Part shown: piece after piece, positions 1 through 12,702 of the stretch | Layout: every line of letters starts with the position of its first letter | Position numbering within the stretch: position 1 is the stretch's first letter | Position numbers and translations under genes: made by a program | The notes under the pieces: generated by a model | Database searches by the model: none | Told to the model about the DNA's origin: nothing | Seen by the model: only the letters and a program-made list of their open reading frames with translations | Origin: Apostichopus japonicus | Lineage: Eukaryota > Echinodermata > Holothuroidea > Aspidochirotida > Stichopodidae | Assembly: GCF_037975245.1 (NCBI RefSeq) | Contig: NC_092572.1 | Location: 4,420,001-4,484,000 of the forward strand | DNA: 64,000 nucleotides | Direction: 5' to 3'

Positions 1-690
1 CGGTGCCATTTCGGTTTGAATGCTTTTGAGCAGGCCGAAATGCACTCTTCGTTAGGGATATTTGTGTATAACGAAGACACATGCAAGGTAACTAACAGAG
101 AAGATAAGGGAAGATTTTTTATTTCCCCAATTTTCCGGATGAAATCCGTAGTGTCCTGCACATAGGACGGTAGGGCCGAAACGAGAGGTTGGATGAGGAG
201 ATCCACGAATTTGGAAATTTTTTTCAGTCGCTGTACCATTACCCGATATTATGGGCCTCCCGGGGTTGCCTTCTTTGTGAATTTTAGGCAGAAAATAAAA
301 GCGACCAGGTTTTGGGTCGTTTTCCAGGAGGTTTTGGCCTAACTTGCGGTCAATGGAACCGTTAGAGACTATCTTTTGGATGACTCTTTTCACGTTTTGT
401 GTGATTTCTTGAGTAGGATCAGAATCTAGGAGTTTGTAGGGTTGAGGGTTGCCGAGTAGTCTGTTGGCTTCCTTTCTGTAGAATTGTTTGCCCATAGCGT
501 CAATTGCAGAACCCTTGTCGGCTGGCTTGATGACAATGTCATCGCGCTTCTGGAGTTCATGAATGGCCTGTCTCTCAGTTTTGTTGCGATTGTCGCGGAA
601 GTCTGGGGCGGAGGTGTGTGTTTTAACATCCTCTTCAATGGCTGAAATAAATGATTCAAGAGGCACACAATGGGCCTTGGTTGATTCCAC
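1..690 (-). pseudogene. Penelope-like element reverse transcriptase, N-terminal part (partial, frameshifted)
   Basis: Remnant of the RT of a Penelope-like retroelement. Read on the minus strand from about 690, it shows the conserved N-terminal block: DIVIKPADKGSAI, then YKLLDSDPT, FYFLPKIHK and GNPGRPIISGNGT. The frame shifts in an A-run near 217-225. After the shift the next frame carries the expected palm entry (a YVQDTTDF-like stretch and a SLYTNIP block) down to position 1, where the window cuts it off. A stop lies just upstream of the first readable codon (a GTG), so the true N terminus is lost. The catalytic YxDD box and endonuclease would lie outside the window. Family assignment rests on these motifs; the copy is non-functional as seen. 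Confidence 0.85.
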
Positions 691-1857
691 GAGCTTTTTG
701 GCTTAACATTGGAATGCAAGTCGTTGGTTTGTTGCGTGGTGTTATTGCCATTTTCGTCGGCAAAAAATTCACGGAGACGTAATTTGGGATATTTAAGAAA
801 ATAAGAGTTTCTATTTTAACCCCTAATGCAGGATTGGGTCGATATCGACCCAAATAATCATTGAGTTTAAAAAAAAATAGTACTCAGCCACCTTACATCC
901 TACAACATTCATTAAGGTATTGAAATGTAGCTAAGACCATACGTTTGTGTATAAAACAAATAAAAGGGGGGTAACTGTGATTTTTTTTTTTAGTGGGTGG
1001 GGCTCAAGGTCAAAGTTCAATCTGAAAATGACGTAATTTGGCTAAAAATCGATGTTCGCTTCATAAAAATCGTGACAGAAAATAAGAGTTGAACAACCCC
1101 CCCCCCATTATATTTGGTATAAACCCTAACATGTTTTGAACATATTCTGAGCATTTCAGGAATATATCTATAGAGAGCTCTGAGAAAAATGCAAATGTCC
1201 TTGAAATTTCCTGTAATTTGACACCAAAATCGTCCAAATCCGTTCATTTTTGAGAAAAATCTCATTCCCGAACGCTTCAACCTACGTACGTGTTTTTTTT
1301 TCTTATTTGAGATGTTTAGGCCACTGCAACATTTGTAATTGATAGTTATGGCATAGCGCCCTCGCATTCCTTTGTAAGTCGATAGCAACCGCCATTCTTG
1401 CGCAATATTGTTTCATTGAATGTTTAGTGTACAGTCTCAATGGACTGTTTCGTACGGGTACACTTTCAAATAGGCCGTGGCCCAAATTTACGGCCCAATA
1501 GGCCCTAAAGATGTGGGACGATTGGTCAGATACCATGATGAGGTCCAGGACCTTCTGGTCGAACCAGTTTATCAAGGTTCGGTCCTTTTGAGGACCCAGA
1601 AATCGTAAGTCAATAGCGTTGTTTACAAAAAAAGGCTAGGCTAGGCCTAACGTTATGCCAACGTTAGGCTGTAATTTTCGAAAGTAAACAACTTTTGTAC
1701 TAATTGAAATCAGTCATAACTCTGTCAATCCTCAACAGATTTCAGAAAATAAGGTATCATCTGAAAGAGCAGAACCTTTATCATACAATTTGAAGTCAAT
1801 TTTGAAGTCATTAGTGATTTTATTGTATTTTGGTGTTTTCCAATTAAAACAAAAGTA
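691..1857. other. No gene recognised
   Basis: AT-rich sequence with a C-run near 1096 and short palindromic GGCCTAGG/CTAACGTTA stretches near 1634-1672. I see no coding, RNA or transposon signature. Confidence 0.5.
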
Positions 1858-3543
1858 GGATGGTGACTTCGAAGTTCGCCCACTTAAGACTTAAAACACC
1901 CCAAAACTAAATCTTCTGGTATAAATCATTTGAAAATATACTTCATATGGTGGGAGAATTTTGTTATAGTACGATACACGGCCAAACTTTCTTTCCTGCA
2001 AACTGTTTTCACGTTGTTTTCCAAGAAGATTCTTCGTGATTGTGGAACTGGTATTTCTTGCTAGAGTATTGCGAATTTCGGCCACGCAACCTACAGTGTG
2101 GGGCTGGTAAAAATTGGTGGCGCTGTTGCTCTTTCAGTAATTATAACAGACTTCATAGATCTTCGTCATTTTATTGACAAATATGTAAGTAATTTCTTGC
2201 ACACGGGTCATTTTGGAGAGAAAATAACTGTAGCTTCGTACTTTTTGGTGAAATTTGGCTCTTCCTGTAGGTTTTCATGGTGAAAATCGTGTATTTCTTA
2301 GGGTGCCCGAACTTCGCAGTATGGCGAACTTCGCAATACTGACTATACATCCTAATTTGCATATTATAATTTGCAATTTTTATAAAATTATCAATTCCAA
2401 ATTTTGTTCTCTATTGATCTAAATCAACTTCCTAATAGAGAAGTTGTCCCTAACCTTTATAAGCCAGCCCTAACAAGATAAGTGTTAACTGGCAAATTTA
2501 CACGTAACGAAACAACGCCCCCATATATAAGCAGTTCTTTCTGTGTTCGGTGGCAGGGCAGTCGATCGGATCGTATCATTGCTATCCCAATAGCCTACAT
2601 TCAACGTTATTTTATGTGGGCCTAGCCATGTAGTCTACAAAGTAAAGTGCCGCAGGTTACCGTAAACGTTGCCCATTTGAAGTGGGCTTTTGGAACTTTG
2701 GTGGAGTATATGCATTGTAAGTAAATTCCTTAAAAGTGTTCCGGATATATTAATAAAATTTAGAGTAAATATCTTCATGCTGAACACAAATAAAGTAAGA
2801 CCATGGTTAGAGTTAGAGTAGACTAGGCTAGGCCTAACGTTAGCCCTAAATTGGACCTATCAGTATTACTGGCTATGGTAAATCACAGCTGCCTGCTACT
2901 GCCTTTGCTGATACTCGGAATATAAAATGTGATAAATAAATTTAAGTATATACTTGTAACAGACTGGTCAACCTACACATTTTGCAGCCTGGTGATCTTC
3001 CAGATCTTTTAAAGTAAAGGCTTAATAATTGACGCACCTCCAAATATTACTAGGCCTACTAGTATAGTCAGTATTGCGAAGTTCGGACACCCTAAGAAAT
3101 ACACGATTTCACCATGAAAATCTACAGGAAGAGTCAAATTTCACCAAAAAGTACGAAGCTACAGTTATTTTCTCTCCAAAATGACCCGTGTGCAAGAAAT
3201 TACTATATATATTTGTCAATAAAATGACGAAGATCTACAGTATGAAGTCTGTTATAATTACTGAAAGAGCAACTGCGCCACCAATTTTGTCACCAGCGCC
3301 ACACTGTGGGTTGCGTGTCCGAACTTTGCAATACTCTAGCAAAGAAATACCAGTTCCACAATCACGAAGAATCTTCTTGGAAAACAATGTGAAAACAGTT
3401 TGCAGGAAAGAAAGTTTGGCCGTGTATCGTACTATAACAAAATTCTCCCACCATATGAAGTGTATTTTCAAATGATTTATACCAGAAGATTTAGTTTTGG
3501 GGTGTTTTAAGTCTTAAGTGTCCGAACTTCGAAGTCACCATGC
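1858..3543. mobile_element. Inverted pair of a CGAAGTTCGG-box MITE (possible fold-back element)
   Basis: Two arms of about 485 bp (1858-2345 and 3060-3543) are inverted copies, separated by about 715 bp. Outer ends read G(G/C)ATGGTGACTTCGAAG and are bordered by TA on both sides (1856-1857 and 3544-3545). Each arm contains the box GTGTCCGAACTT(C/T)G at three places, for example about 3077-3092 (inverted), 3316-3336 and 3518-3531, so each arm itself looks like a small TIR element joined to a second block. The spacer has a TATA-like stretch near 2522. No transposase is visible, so it would be non-autonomous. Either one fold-back element or two opposed insertions of one MITE explains it; the comparison with the 22 kb repeat favours the latter. 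Confidence 0.7.
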
Positions 3544-3915
3544 TACTACTATTACTACTATTACTATATTAGCCTACTAATACTGTAGCTACAGTAGTAC
3601 TAGCAACTATACAGCAGGCAACCATAACTTTTTGCAGCCAAGCAGAGTTAAATATTTCATGAGTTTGAATCCATTTCAGGTATATGCTGATCAACTTGTG
3701 TTTGTGCATGTTTTGGGCATTTGGAAATCTTACTCCCTGAAAATAACCAACATTACCTCAATATAATACCACTAATCTCTGGGACCTGACCTTTCTGAGG
3801 TTAGAGGCTCAGAGCATAGCAAACAGCATCCAAAGATAATGGATGTTTACTTAGGCCTTCACTACAGTAAGCTTATCGACAGATGTGTCAATTTAGGGGT
3901 ATGAAAGAACTTGCA
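3028..3915. repeat. Interrupted copy of the TAATTGACGCAC MITE
   Basis: Sequences 3028-3053 and 3598-3915 match 22084-22470 in order and orientation, including 'gggacctgacc' and 'gaggctcagagcatagcaaa'. The block 3054-3597 is absent from the 22 kb copy and is flanked by TACTAG on both sides here (3048-3053 and 3598-3603). The MITE is therefore split by the right arm of the inverted pair described at 1858-3543. Confidence 0.7.
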
Positions 3916-6900
3916 TTCGTGCGATGCAATTTTGAACCATTTCACGAAATATAAATCTTTGGGTATGTCTCAATCTCTCTGCCATAAAATAAGGCAGTCA
4001 GAAAGTCACAACTCCACAAAAACAGATACACAAGCAACGGAACACTACAGTAAAAGAAAGGGCCTGATAGATTCCATAAACGAGTTACAAAAGTAAAAAA
4101 TGTGAAAACGTTTGCCATCTCAGTACAATATTCATCCCCACAATATTCTCTATATGTGTTAGTGTGCATCACTTAGCCCTGTGCATACAGTAGTAGTGGT
4201 GTGTCATTGGTTCTGATTCAGAGAACTAAGTCACACAGGGCCTCAGTGTAGCAGTGTACAACAATTTTTTGTAACATGAGTTTTTTCCCCCTGCACCTAT
4301 GGGATGAATCATGGCTGAAGGTAAACAATTGAGTATTCATTTTAGAATAACAACGAAATCATGGCTAAGTAATTTAGGCATTTTGATATTAACGTTATGA
4401 TGTGAGTGGTGTTAATAGTGCTGAAGTAATAGCTTGATCAAAAGTATTCCTCAAAGTCCCACAATGCCTTCACAGGGTGACCTACTGTACAGTCACTTGA
4501 GCACTTAGGAGTTTTTGCGAAAAGAGCAAATTCCTTGTCCAAAATTGCTAGGTTTGATCCAGTTTTACGGAGTCCCATAACAAAAAAACACAGTCTGTGA
4601 TATATCAATGGAAAAGTGTAAAGATTCAATGTAACATATTTGAAAGGATTAGAGTATGTTGAAAAACCACCAGCTATGCATTTTAAGGAAATAAACAGTA
4701 CCTCATTGAACCTTGCATTGTGTTCACACTAATGAGTTATGAAATTGTTATCAGTGTCTTCATCATTAAAAGCTATTAATTAGGTTGATCAATGGTCTCA
4801 CATATTAGTGCAATCACAGAGGTTAAATTTCAATCAGGTTATAATGCCAAGGGAATCCAGACCTACTTCATAAAAATAAAAAAATTCATGACTCCTATAA
4901 AAATCATTCATGATAAAAACCAGCATACATACAGTATGTGCAACTAAAGTAGTTTCATATTGGGTATCATGTCCAAATAAAAGCTCTTGATTGTATTCAG
5001 TTTTCATACTTTTAAAAATGATCATCTGTGTGCAGTAATTTGGTGTTAGTAAGTAACATGAAAATGCACAAAACTAATGTTCAACAGGCACTAGATAGTT
5101 CTCATGTCCATAGCACAAACCAGGGAATTGTTCCATTACAACTCTCTGCACGAACAGGCTATTATGATCAGAGTTGTTATGGAACAAATAAAACTCCCTT
5201 GTATGATGTTAGCACTGTACTATGTGACAAAACACTTAAATGCATACATGTGGTAACATGTTGCTACTGTATGATCCGATACTAGCTGGTTGGGTGTATA
5301 AATAGATCACCATTATGCCAACTGCATTGCACATGGTTCCATTATGTAATAAGTTTCATTTTATGAATTTGTCAATCTGACATGTATGCTACTGCATATG
5401 TGTAGGCTGCATGTACAACTTATTGTATCTTAATAATATACAGTAAAAACTATTGAGAACAGTGATAAACAACATTTTCAAAGTGACAGTTGGGGATCTA
5501 AAAAGACCACTGAAAGCCTTCTGTAGCGATATAACATGATACTAAACATTATATATCTCTGCAAGCTAGTGTACCCTGCTTTGAGATGTATGGTTTAAAT
5601 AAGGTTTTCACAAGTTTGCCCTGTTGACCCAACCACTGGCCTAGACATACCAATAAATAGATCTATCCATGCTTCAAATTGAGTTTTCACAATTTGACCA
5701 TTTTAACCTAAATTATCTTTGACCTTCACCAAAAACAATAGGCTTCTTGTACTTGTGATGCATCTATACATACATACTGTACCAACTATGAGATCTGTCC
5801 AATAAAGGTTACTGTCATGAGAAACTGTGTTTACAAGCTAGGATCACAAACACAGTACTCCTACCAATGCACACGCACACATATGCCATCGTGAGTGGGA
5901 AGTTTCAACATAATTGAAACCAAACATTAAAAATGAACTCAGTCATAATGCCAAAGTCTGTGTACACGAGTAGTCCTGAGCTTAAACCCCAAATGATGCG
6001 TTGAGGGACTAAATGTACCGGTACACATAGTCTAGGGTGCATGCAATTTTTAAGTAAATGAACTGCATGCGGGATGAGGCATTGAACCATGCATGAATAC
6101 TCAGTCAATCTCTTGAAGTGATTGCATGCTAAATTCCTGGGTACAACTTACATACCAAATAATAGATCAATATTCAAACTTAGTAGTGTGGCATTTTTCT
6201 CAATTGTTGCATATGCGGTTTCCATGAAAAAAGTGATAGATAAATTAACTAAACTGACATGAATATTGGACAACATGTACACTAAGTATTGACATCAAAT
6301 AGGGAACTGCACTGTCAAGACTTCCACTTGCAATTTATGAAACAATTATCTGGACTTATTTATGTTCATTCTCTTGTCAGAAAAGATGGCTTAAATTTGG
6401 CACAATTTGAGGAATGCATGAATGCAGAGTGAGAACACCACAGCAGATATGCTCCACTTAATTGCAAGAAGTACAGGGCTGCAATTTCAAGGTCGACACA
6501 GGATATCAAAATACTGTAACTTTGAGCTGCTGGTTCATGCTGATCATGGGATGCAGCGAGAAATGGCTTATATGGAAATAAGGAGCTCCCACAAGCATAT
6601 ATTGCAAACATCCCCAGTTGTCTTTAATATTCAGTAAGTATTGACTGTGAGATATATTTTAAATCCCTATGACCTGAAGTTAGTTTTCTAAAGTCTTCCC
6701 TTTAATATCCTCTAAGTCTGATCAACACACGCTATACATAATATAAATTTACTGTACTAAGTTTCAACACGAACAAAGATGATGAAAATTTGCTGTTTAT
6801 TTTCAAAAACTGTAAACGATCTAAGGCAACGGCTAACAAAGTAATGTAAGAAAGACTTATCACTTCCCACCAAGTCCACTGCCAAACCTTTTGTTTTACT

Positions 6901-7480
6901 TTGCTACTTCCACCATCATAGAATGTTATCAGAATTGAAATGACTTTATGTGTAGTCTTTGAAAACCAAATGTACTGTAAATCTGCCATCTGGCAGGCTG
7001 GATGAATTGTAGGTAGGATTGTGAAGCAAAGACTTGAGGTGTTAACACACCATCACATTTTAACCTTGATTATGATGTGTTTATTTGTACCTTTTGCAAC
7101 AATGTCAATATCAAAATGTGAGGCTTTAAAAAAAATATTTACATGGAATGTACTTCAGTGAAACTTTGACATATGATTGAAATGTTGTTTTGGTTTGTTG
7201 TAGGTTAACAAGAGCTGGTGGAATTTCTCCACAAGAGAAGGAAGTACTGTCATCAATAAAATCTGCAGACAGAAGAATATTTTTACTGAAGATCAAAATT
7301 TTCAATGAAAGGAAAGGCTTTCGATTAAAATTGGACAAACAACTTCTGTAGATACAATGAGGACTAGATTTATATGTCATTGCTTGGAGCCAGGTACGGT
7401 GCATTCTATGAGTTTGAATTTTTCTTTTTAGTTTCTGGACAGGTATATGACATGCAGCATACAAATTAAAATTTGTTAAT
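3916..7480. other. No gene recognised
   Basis: AT-rich sequence of low coding character. All open frames are short and lack splice context or family motifs. No repeats with clear ends were seen. Confidence 0.5.
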
Positions 7481-7637
7481 GAATTTTCTTCCTTCACAGC
7501 ATCATAAAATTCATTATTAATAATCCATTTATACAAATTCTTATGTTGCTGTATTTCAGAATAATTTTCGTTAGTAAAACAAAGATTTTAATCATATTCA
7601 TTGCATTAACTATTATTCATGTAACTCCCTTACTTCA
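7480..7637. repeat. Diverged partial unit of the 673-bp tandem repeat
   Basis: Resembles 11040-11095 and 11512-11576 (shared 'catcataaaat.attatta' and 'gttagt.aaac.aag' blocks, ending 'actcccttacttca'). The repeat resumes at 10613, so the transposon at 7638-10612 is inserted in it. Confidence 0.65.
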
Positions 7638-10612
7638 GGGCAGGTCCAAGCTATTGTATCCCTACAAGCCAAATTTCAAACTTTACTGAAACACCCTAAA
7701 TGTGGTGTCATGTTAAAGCTGAATTATTGAAGTTTCAGATTTTAATAATTTTTTTGAATTTTTTTGCCTATTCAAACAATTACAGCCAGCTAATTTGCAT
7801 AAATTCAAATTGCAGTGTGACGTACGGGACATTTGGAATCCTATTTCGCTGCCAGCAATATGAACTTATTGAATATAAGTTATGTGGGACATGATACACC
7901 CTTCCTTCCAATAATTTTGACATATTATATGTGGGGGTTCATCAATTAAATATGCTAATTAGCTAGTGTCCAAATACTGATGTCCCGTACGTCACAATTT
8001 TCAGCACTTTTTTCAAGTTTTGATATGGAGGAACAATTTTTTTTTTGGTGATATTCTATAAAGTTCTGATTAAGAACATTGCTCAACAATATCCATCCCC
8101 AGAAAATTGAAATAATATTCACTGCAAATCTAATTATCAAATTTAAAAACGTGACGTACGGGACAAAATGTGACGTACGGGACATAGTGTGATGGAAACC
8201 CTGTATTTATACATAATAAACATGCATGGGCTCCATTGGGGACCTCTACTGGAAACCTTCCAATGCTTACAAGTTTATTTTGTTGAAAGCTGGTAGTTGC
8301 AACTTATAATCCCTGCATGCCTGAAGAGCACATCATGGCACCAAAAAAACTATTGACTGATGACCACCAACAGCCCGGGTGTTGTTTGACTATTGGAAAG
8401 TCAATTGTGCTTGTGGGGGATACAGAATCATCTACAATGCTATTCAACATTGACATTGAATGCATTCAATGTCCTCAAGGACGACTTCAAGAATGTTGAG
8501 TTTGCATTTCAAAATTTCGTAGGCCTATTGTGAAGTGTGACTATGATAATGTGCAACTATGTTCTTGTTCCTGAACTTAGATACTAGTAGACATTGAGAT
8601 TTTTAGTTACAAGTGTAGAGTTCGCTCGCCCAATTTTGCATAGGACAATCACTCATGAGTTTGTTCAATAACCAGTATTAGGTCTATAGAGTTTTCTTTG
8701 TTGTACTATGTAGTTTCATAGATGGACATTACATGGCATTACTGTGGACATTTTGGTATACAGGTACTTTGATTTTTGAATGGGATGAATCATGTTTCAA
8801 CTTCAGGGTCATTAGTGGGGAGTATGATACAGTGTTGTACAGTATATACCAATTTTTAACAGTTTTGCACCAAAACTTTGCATCTTGAATCATTTGTGGT
8901 CTAACAAAGCAAGAATTGATGTTCTGACTATTTGGTCTGGTAACCAGTATTAGGTCTTTAGAGTTTTCTTTGTTGTACTAGTTTCATAGATGGACATTAC
9001 GTGGCATTACTATGGACATTTTGGTATATTTTGAATGGGATGGATCATACTGTATTTCAACTTGAGGGTCAATAGTGGGGAGTATGATACAGTGTTGTAC
9101 AGTATACATACCAAAACAGTTTTGCACCAAAACTTTGCATCTTGAATCATTTGTGGTCTATTAAACAAAGCTAGAATTGATGTTATGAGTATTTGGTCTG
9201 GTAACCAGTATTAGGTCTATAGAGTTTTCTTTGTTGTACTAGTTTCATAGATTGACATTACGTGGCATTACTGTGGACATTTTGATATATTTGAATGGGA
9301 TGGATCATATTTCAACTTCAGGGTCAATAGTGGGGAGTATGATACAGTGTTGTACAGTATACATACCAAAACAGTTTTGCACCAAAACTTTGCATCTTGA
9401 ATCATTTGTGGTCTATTAAACAAAGCTAGAATTGATGTTATGAGTATTTGGTCTGGTAACCAGTATTAGGTCTATAGAGTTTTCTTTGTTGTACTAGTTT
9501 CATAGATGGACATTATGTGGCATTACTGTGGACATTTTGATATATTTGAATGGGATGGATCATATTTCAACTTCAGGGTCAATAGTGGGGAGTATGATAC
9601 AGTGTTGTACAGTATACATACCAAAACAGTTTTGCACCAAAACTTTGCATCTTGAATCATTTGTGGTCTATTAAACAAAGCTAGAATTGATGTTATGAGT
9701 ATTTGGTCTGGTAACCAGTATTAGGTCTATAGAGTTTTCTTTGTTGTACTAGTTTCATAGATGGACATTACGTGGCATTACTGTGGACATTTTGATATAT
9801 TTGAATGGGATGGATCATATTTCAACTTCAGGGTCAATAGCAGGGAGTATGATACAGTGTTGTACAGTATACATACCAAAACAGTTTTGCACCAAAACTT
9901 TGCATCGTGAATCATTTGTGGTCTAAAAAAGCTAGAATTAATGTTATGAGTACTTGATGTATGTGTAGAGTAGATAAATATTTTACGCATTCCATGTTTT
10001 ACGTGGAATGATCTCACAAGTACAGTCACTGCTCTTTTCCGTATCCCAGAAAGAAGGAAATATGGCATAAAATTACCAATGACATTGTTCTGGCATATCC
10101 AAATTAATGTTTTTATGTAGAAATCAGCTTGTTATGGTATATTCAGGAATGAAAATATGAGTTTTCATAGTCAATTTGTATATGGACAAATTGTCCCGTA
10201 CGTCACATGTCCCGTACGTCACAGGACAATTTTCATTTGTGTAACCACTGTACTGGAATGGCTTCATATTTTTTTTCTAATACGTTACAGCTTAGCCCTT
10301 GGAAGGTTAGGCTATTCACTAGTTATAACAGCTTGATCACTGCCCTCCTAATTTCAGAGCGATTTCAGCTTTGCTCTTTAGTAAAAAAAACACAAAATTC
10401 TCTGGTCCCGTACGTCACACTGTACATTAATTAAGATGGGACCTAATTAAAGCAAGTGTAGGAAATCTTCATGAGTTTGTAATAAAGAAGCAGCAATAAC
10501 AAATATGAAAACCTGAAAAAGTTTCTGGAAAATAGATTTTATATAACTTTTAGACAAATTTAAGTCTCTGAAATGTCCCGTACGTCACAGTTCAAATAGC
10601 TTGGACCTGCCC
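7638..10612. mobile_element. Non-autonomous TIR DNA transposon, 2975 bp, TTCA target duplication
   Basis: The ends are inverted repeats GGGCAGGTCCAAGCTATT (7638 on) and its complement (ending 10612), flanked by TTCA at 7634-7637 and 10613-10616. A related repeat unit at 11572-11590 shows the same site with a single TTCA, i.e. an empty-site paralogue. The box GTGACGTACGGGACA occurs at about 7816, 7982 (inverted), 8153 and 8170 on the left. On the right it occurs in opposite orientation at about 10194, 10208, 10404 and 10574. These are typical of subterminal transposase-binding repeats. The middle holds a 255-273 bp satellite. No transposase frame is visible. Superfamily is not certain: a 4-bp TTCA duplication does not match piggyBac or Kolobok (TTAA). 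Confidence 0.8.
8652..9955. repeat. Satellite array, about 255-273 bp unit, 5 copies
   Basis: The phrase TAACCAGTATTAGGTCT recurs at about 8668, 8941, 9202, 9457 and 9712, giving periods of 273, 261, 255 and 255. The last three units are nearly identical and the first is the most diverged, as expected if the array grew at one end. It lies wholly inside the TTCA element 7638-10612. Confidence 0.9.
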
Positions 10613-10662
10613 TTCACTGTATCAAATAAAACATTGTTTCACCAATCCATTATTCCAGTTGT

Positions 10663-12009
10663 TATACTGCTGGGAGGGGAGACACCAAGGTCTTTTAATA
10701 CTTCAGTTACACAATTAATGCTAACTAGATGCTCAATAATGCTTCCCACTATGGGGATGTTGGGTCTAGCAAAATTTAAGTCTAGTGGACCCTCAATGTA
10801 ATGAGCATCCTCCCCCCCCCCCCCCATGTTGGTACTATACTTTTGTTAGTGAAACTAAGAGTTTCATCCTAGTCATTACATTGAGGGATGCTCTTTATTA
10901 AACTCCCTTACTTAACTGCAGCGTATTGGTAATCAACTATTCTAGTTGTAATGTTGCTAGTACTGTATTTGAGAATCCTTTTGTTAGTGAAACGAAGAGT
11001 TTAATGCTATCCATTACATTTAGGAGTACTCTCTAAGTGTCTACCTTCACAACATCATAAAATAAATTATTAACAATCCATTATCTCTTTATATTTATGG
11101 CAGAGCTGTAGTCGAGTCCAATTAGCCAGAGCCCGATCCAAGTCCGAGTCCATCTGGTCTGAGCCAAATACAAGACCCCTCAAGTCCGAGCCGACTCCAG
11201 ATACCAAAGATCACCTTTGGTAAAAATTCTTGAACTGTTATGATAATTATGCACCCAGGAGGAAATTTACCTCATGCTATAATTTTTTCGAACCAGATAA
11301 GTGGCAGCAAGCTCTTCCTGGTTCATAAATGTTATAAAACTACTGGGAGGGGAGTCACCAAGGTCCTTCAATACTTTCAGTTACCCAATAAATGCTAACT
11401 AGACGCTCAATAATGCTTCCCACAATGGGGGTGTTGGGTCTAGCAAACCTTAAGTCTAGTGGACCCTCAATATAATGGGCATCCCTCTTGTTGGTACTGC
11501 ATGTGGTATCCTTTTGTTAGTGAAACTAAGAGTTTTATCCTAGTCATTACATTGAGGGATGCTCTTTATTAAACTCCCTTTCTTCACTGCATCGTATTGG
11601 TGATCCATTATTTCAGCTGTAATGTTGCTAGTACTGTATTTGAGAATCCTTTTGTTAGTGAAACGAAGAGTTTAATGCTATCCATTACATTAAGGAGTTA
11701 ACTTTCTAAGTCTCTACCTTCTCAACATCATATAATAAATTATTAACAATCCATTATCTTTTTATATTTATGGCAGAGCTGTAGTCGCGTCCAATTAGCC
11801 AGAGTCTGAGCCAAGTCCGAGCCCACTTGGTATGAGCCAAATCCAAGACCCTTCAAGTCCGAGCCGACTCCAGATATTCAAATATGATCACCTTTGGTAA
11901 AAATTCTTGAACTGTTATGATAATTATGCACCCAGGAGGAAATTTACCTCATGCTATAATTTTTTCGGACCAGATAAGTGGCAGCAAGCTTTTCCTGGTT
12001 CATAAATGT
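10663..12009. repeat. Tandem duplication, 673-bp unit, two copies
   Basis: 'gggaggggag.caccaag' starts at 10672 and again at 11345, and similarity continues to about 11335 and 12009. Inside each unit a shorter duplication is visible ('ccttttgttagtgaaac.aagagttt' twice, about 145 bp apart), as is a run of 'caagtccgag' phrases near 11130-11195 and 11810-11870. No coding potential was recognised. Confidence 0.85.
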
Positions 12010-12333
12010 TCAGCCCGGGCGCTCAACTTTCAAACCATGCAGGGAGAGGCAAAATCATTTTCAAACCACGACCACCGCCAGGTTAGAACGTGCTTGTGAG
12101 AACCCTGCTCTACTAAAAGTGATATTCTAGTTACATTTAGGATTGCTCATTAAGATTTTCAAATCATCATCATTGTCATGGTTGCTACTTTTTCTGATGT
12201 CATCATCATTTGTGAATTATTGTTATTGTTGCCATGTTACATTTGCCAGTATCAATTTTGCTTATTGTTCCCTCAAAATTGCAGAGTAGAAGGAAGAAAT
12301 GTTAGCTAATAGTTATTATACCATATGTTCTTG
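12010..12333. other. No gene recognised
   Basis: A GCCCGGGCGC stretch near 12013 followed by AT-rich sequence; nothing identifiable. Confidence 0.4.
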
Positions 12334-12694
12334 CAAGGGCGTAGGAACCGGGGGGGCGCCAGCCCCCCAGTGAAAAATATGGGGGGCGGAAGTATCGTTC
12401 CGTCCCCCCCCCCCGCTCCGCAAGTCAGAAAACCCCTTTTTCATTTCCAAATGAGAAAAAAAATCTCATTTGAAGCACCAAATTGCATCTAAGGCCAGGT
12501 GAAAATGCAAAATTCTTTACAAAATGGAGTGGGTGTTGAAGTGTGCTATATTGCACCAAATTGCATCTGAGGCCACCTGGAAATGCAAAAAAAAATCCAA
12601 AGGGGAGGGGGACACCCCCTCCCCTTAGACCCCTCCCCCAGGCCGGCCATCAGTCTTCAGCCCCCCCACTCAAAAGTACCTTCCTACGCCACTG
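12334..12694. mobile_element. hAT-type MITE, GGCGTAGGAA termini
   Basis: The 361-bp element begins CAAGGGCGTAGGAACC and ends in the inverted form TTCCTACGCCACTG. It is flanked by a perfect 8-bp duplication TGTTCTTG (12326-12333 and 12695-12702). The body has long G- and C-runs and a repeated 'caccaaattgcatct.aggcca' phrase. CA..TG ends, short TIRs and 8-bp duplication fit the hAT superfamily; no coding capacity. Confidence 0.85.
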
Positions 12695-12702
12695 TGTTCT
12701 TG

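Noticed and set aside
2098-3475. Short frames in the inverted arms
   Set aside because: Mirror-image frames from the same MITE on opposite strands; no conserved coding signal.
7126-7536. 136-residue open frame on the minus strand
   Set aside because: No domain, start context or splice sites, and composition like the surrounding AT-rich DNA; it also overlaps the diverged tandem repeat.
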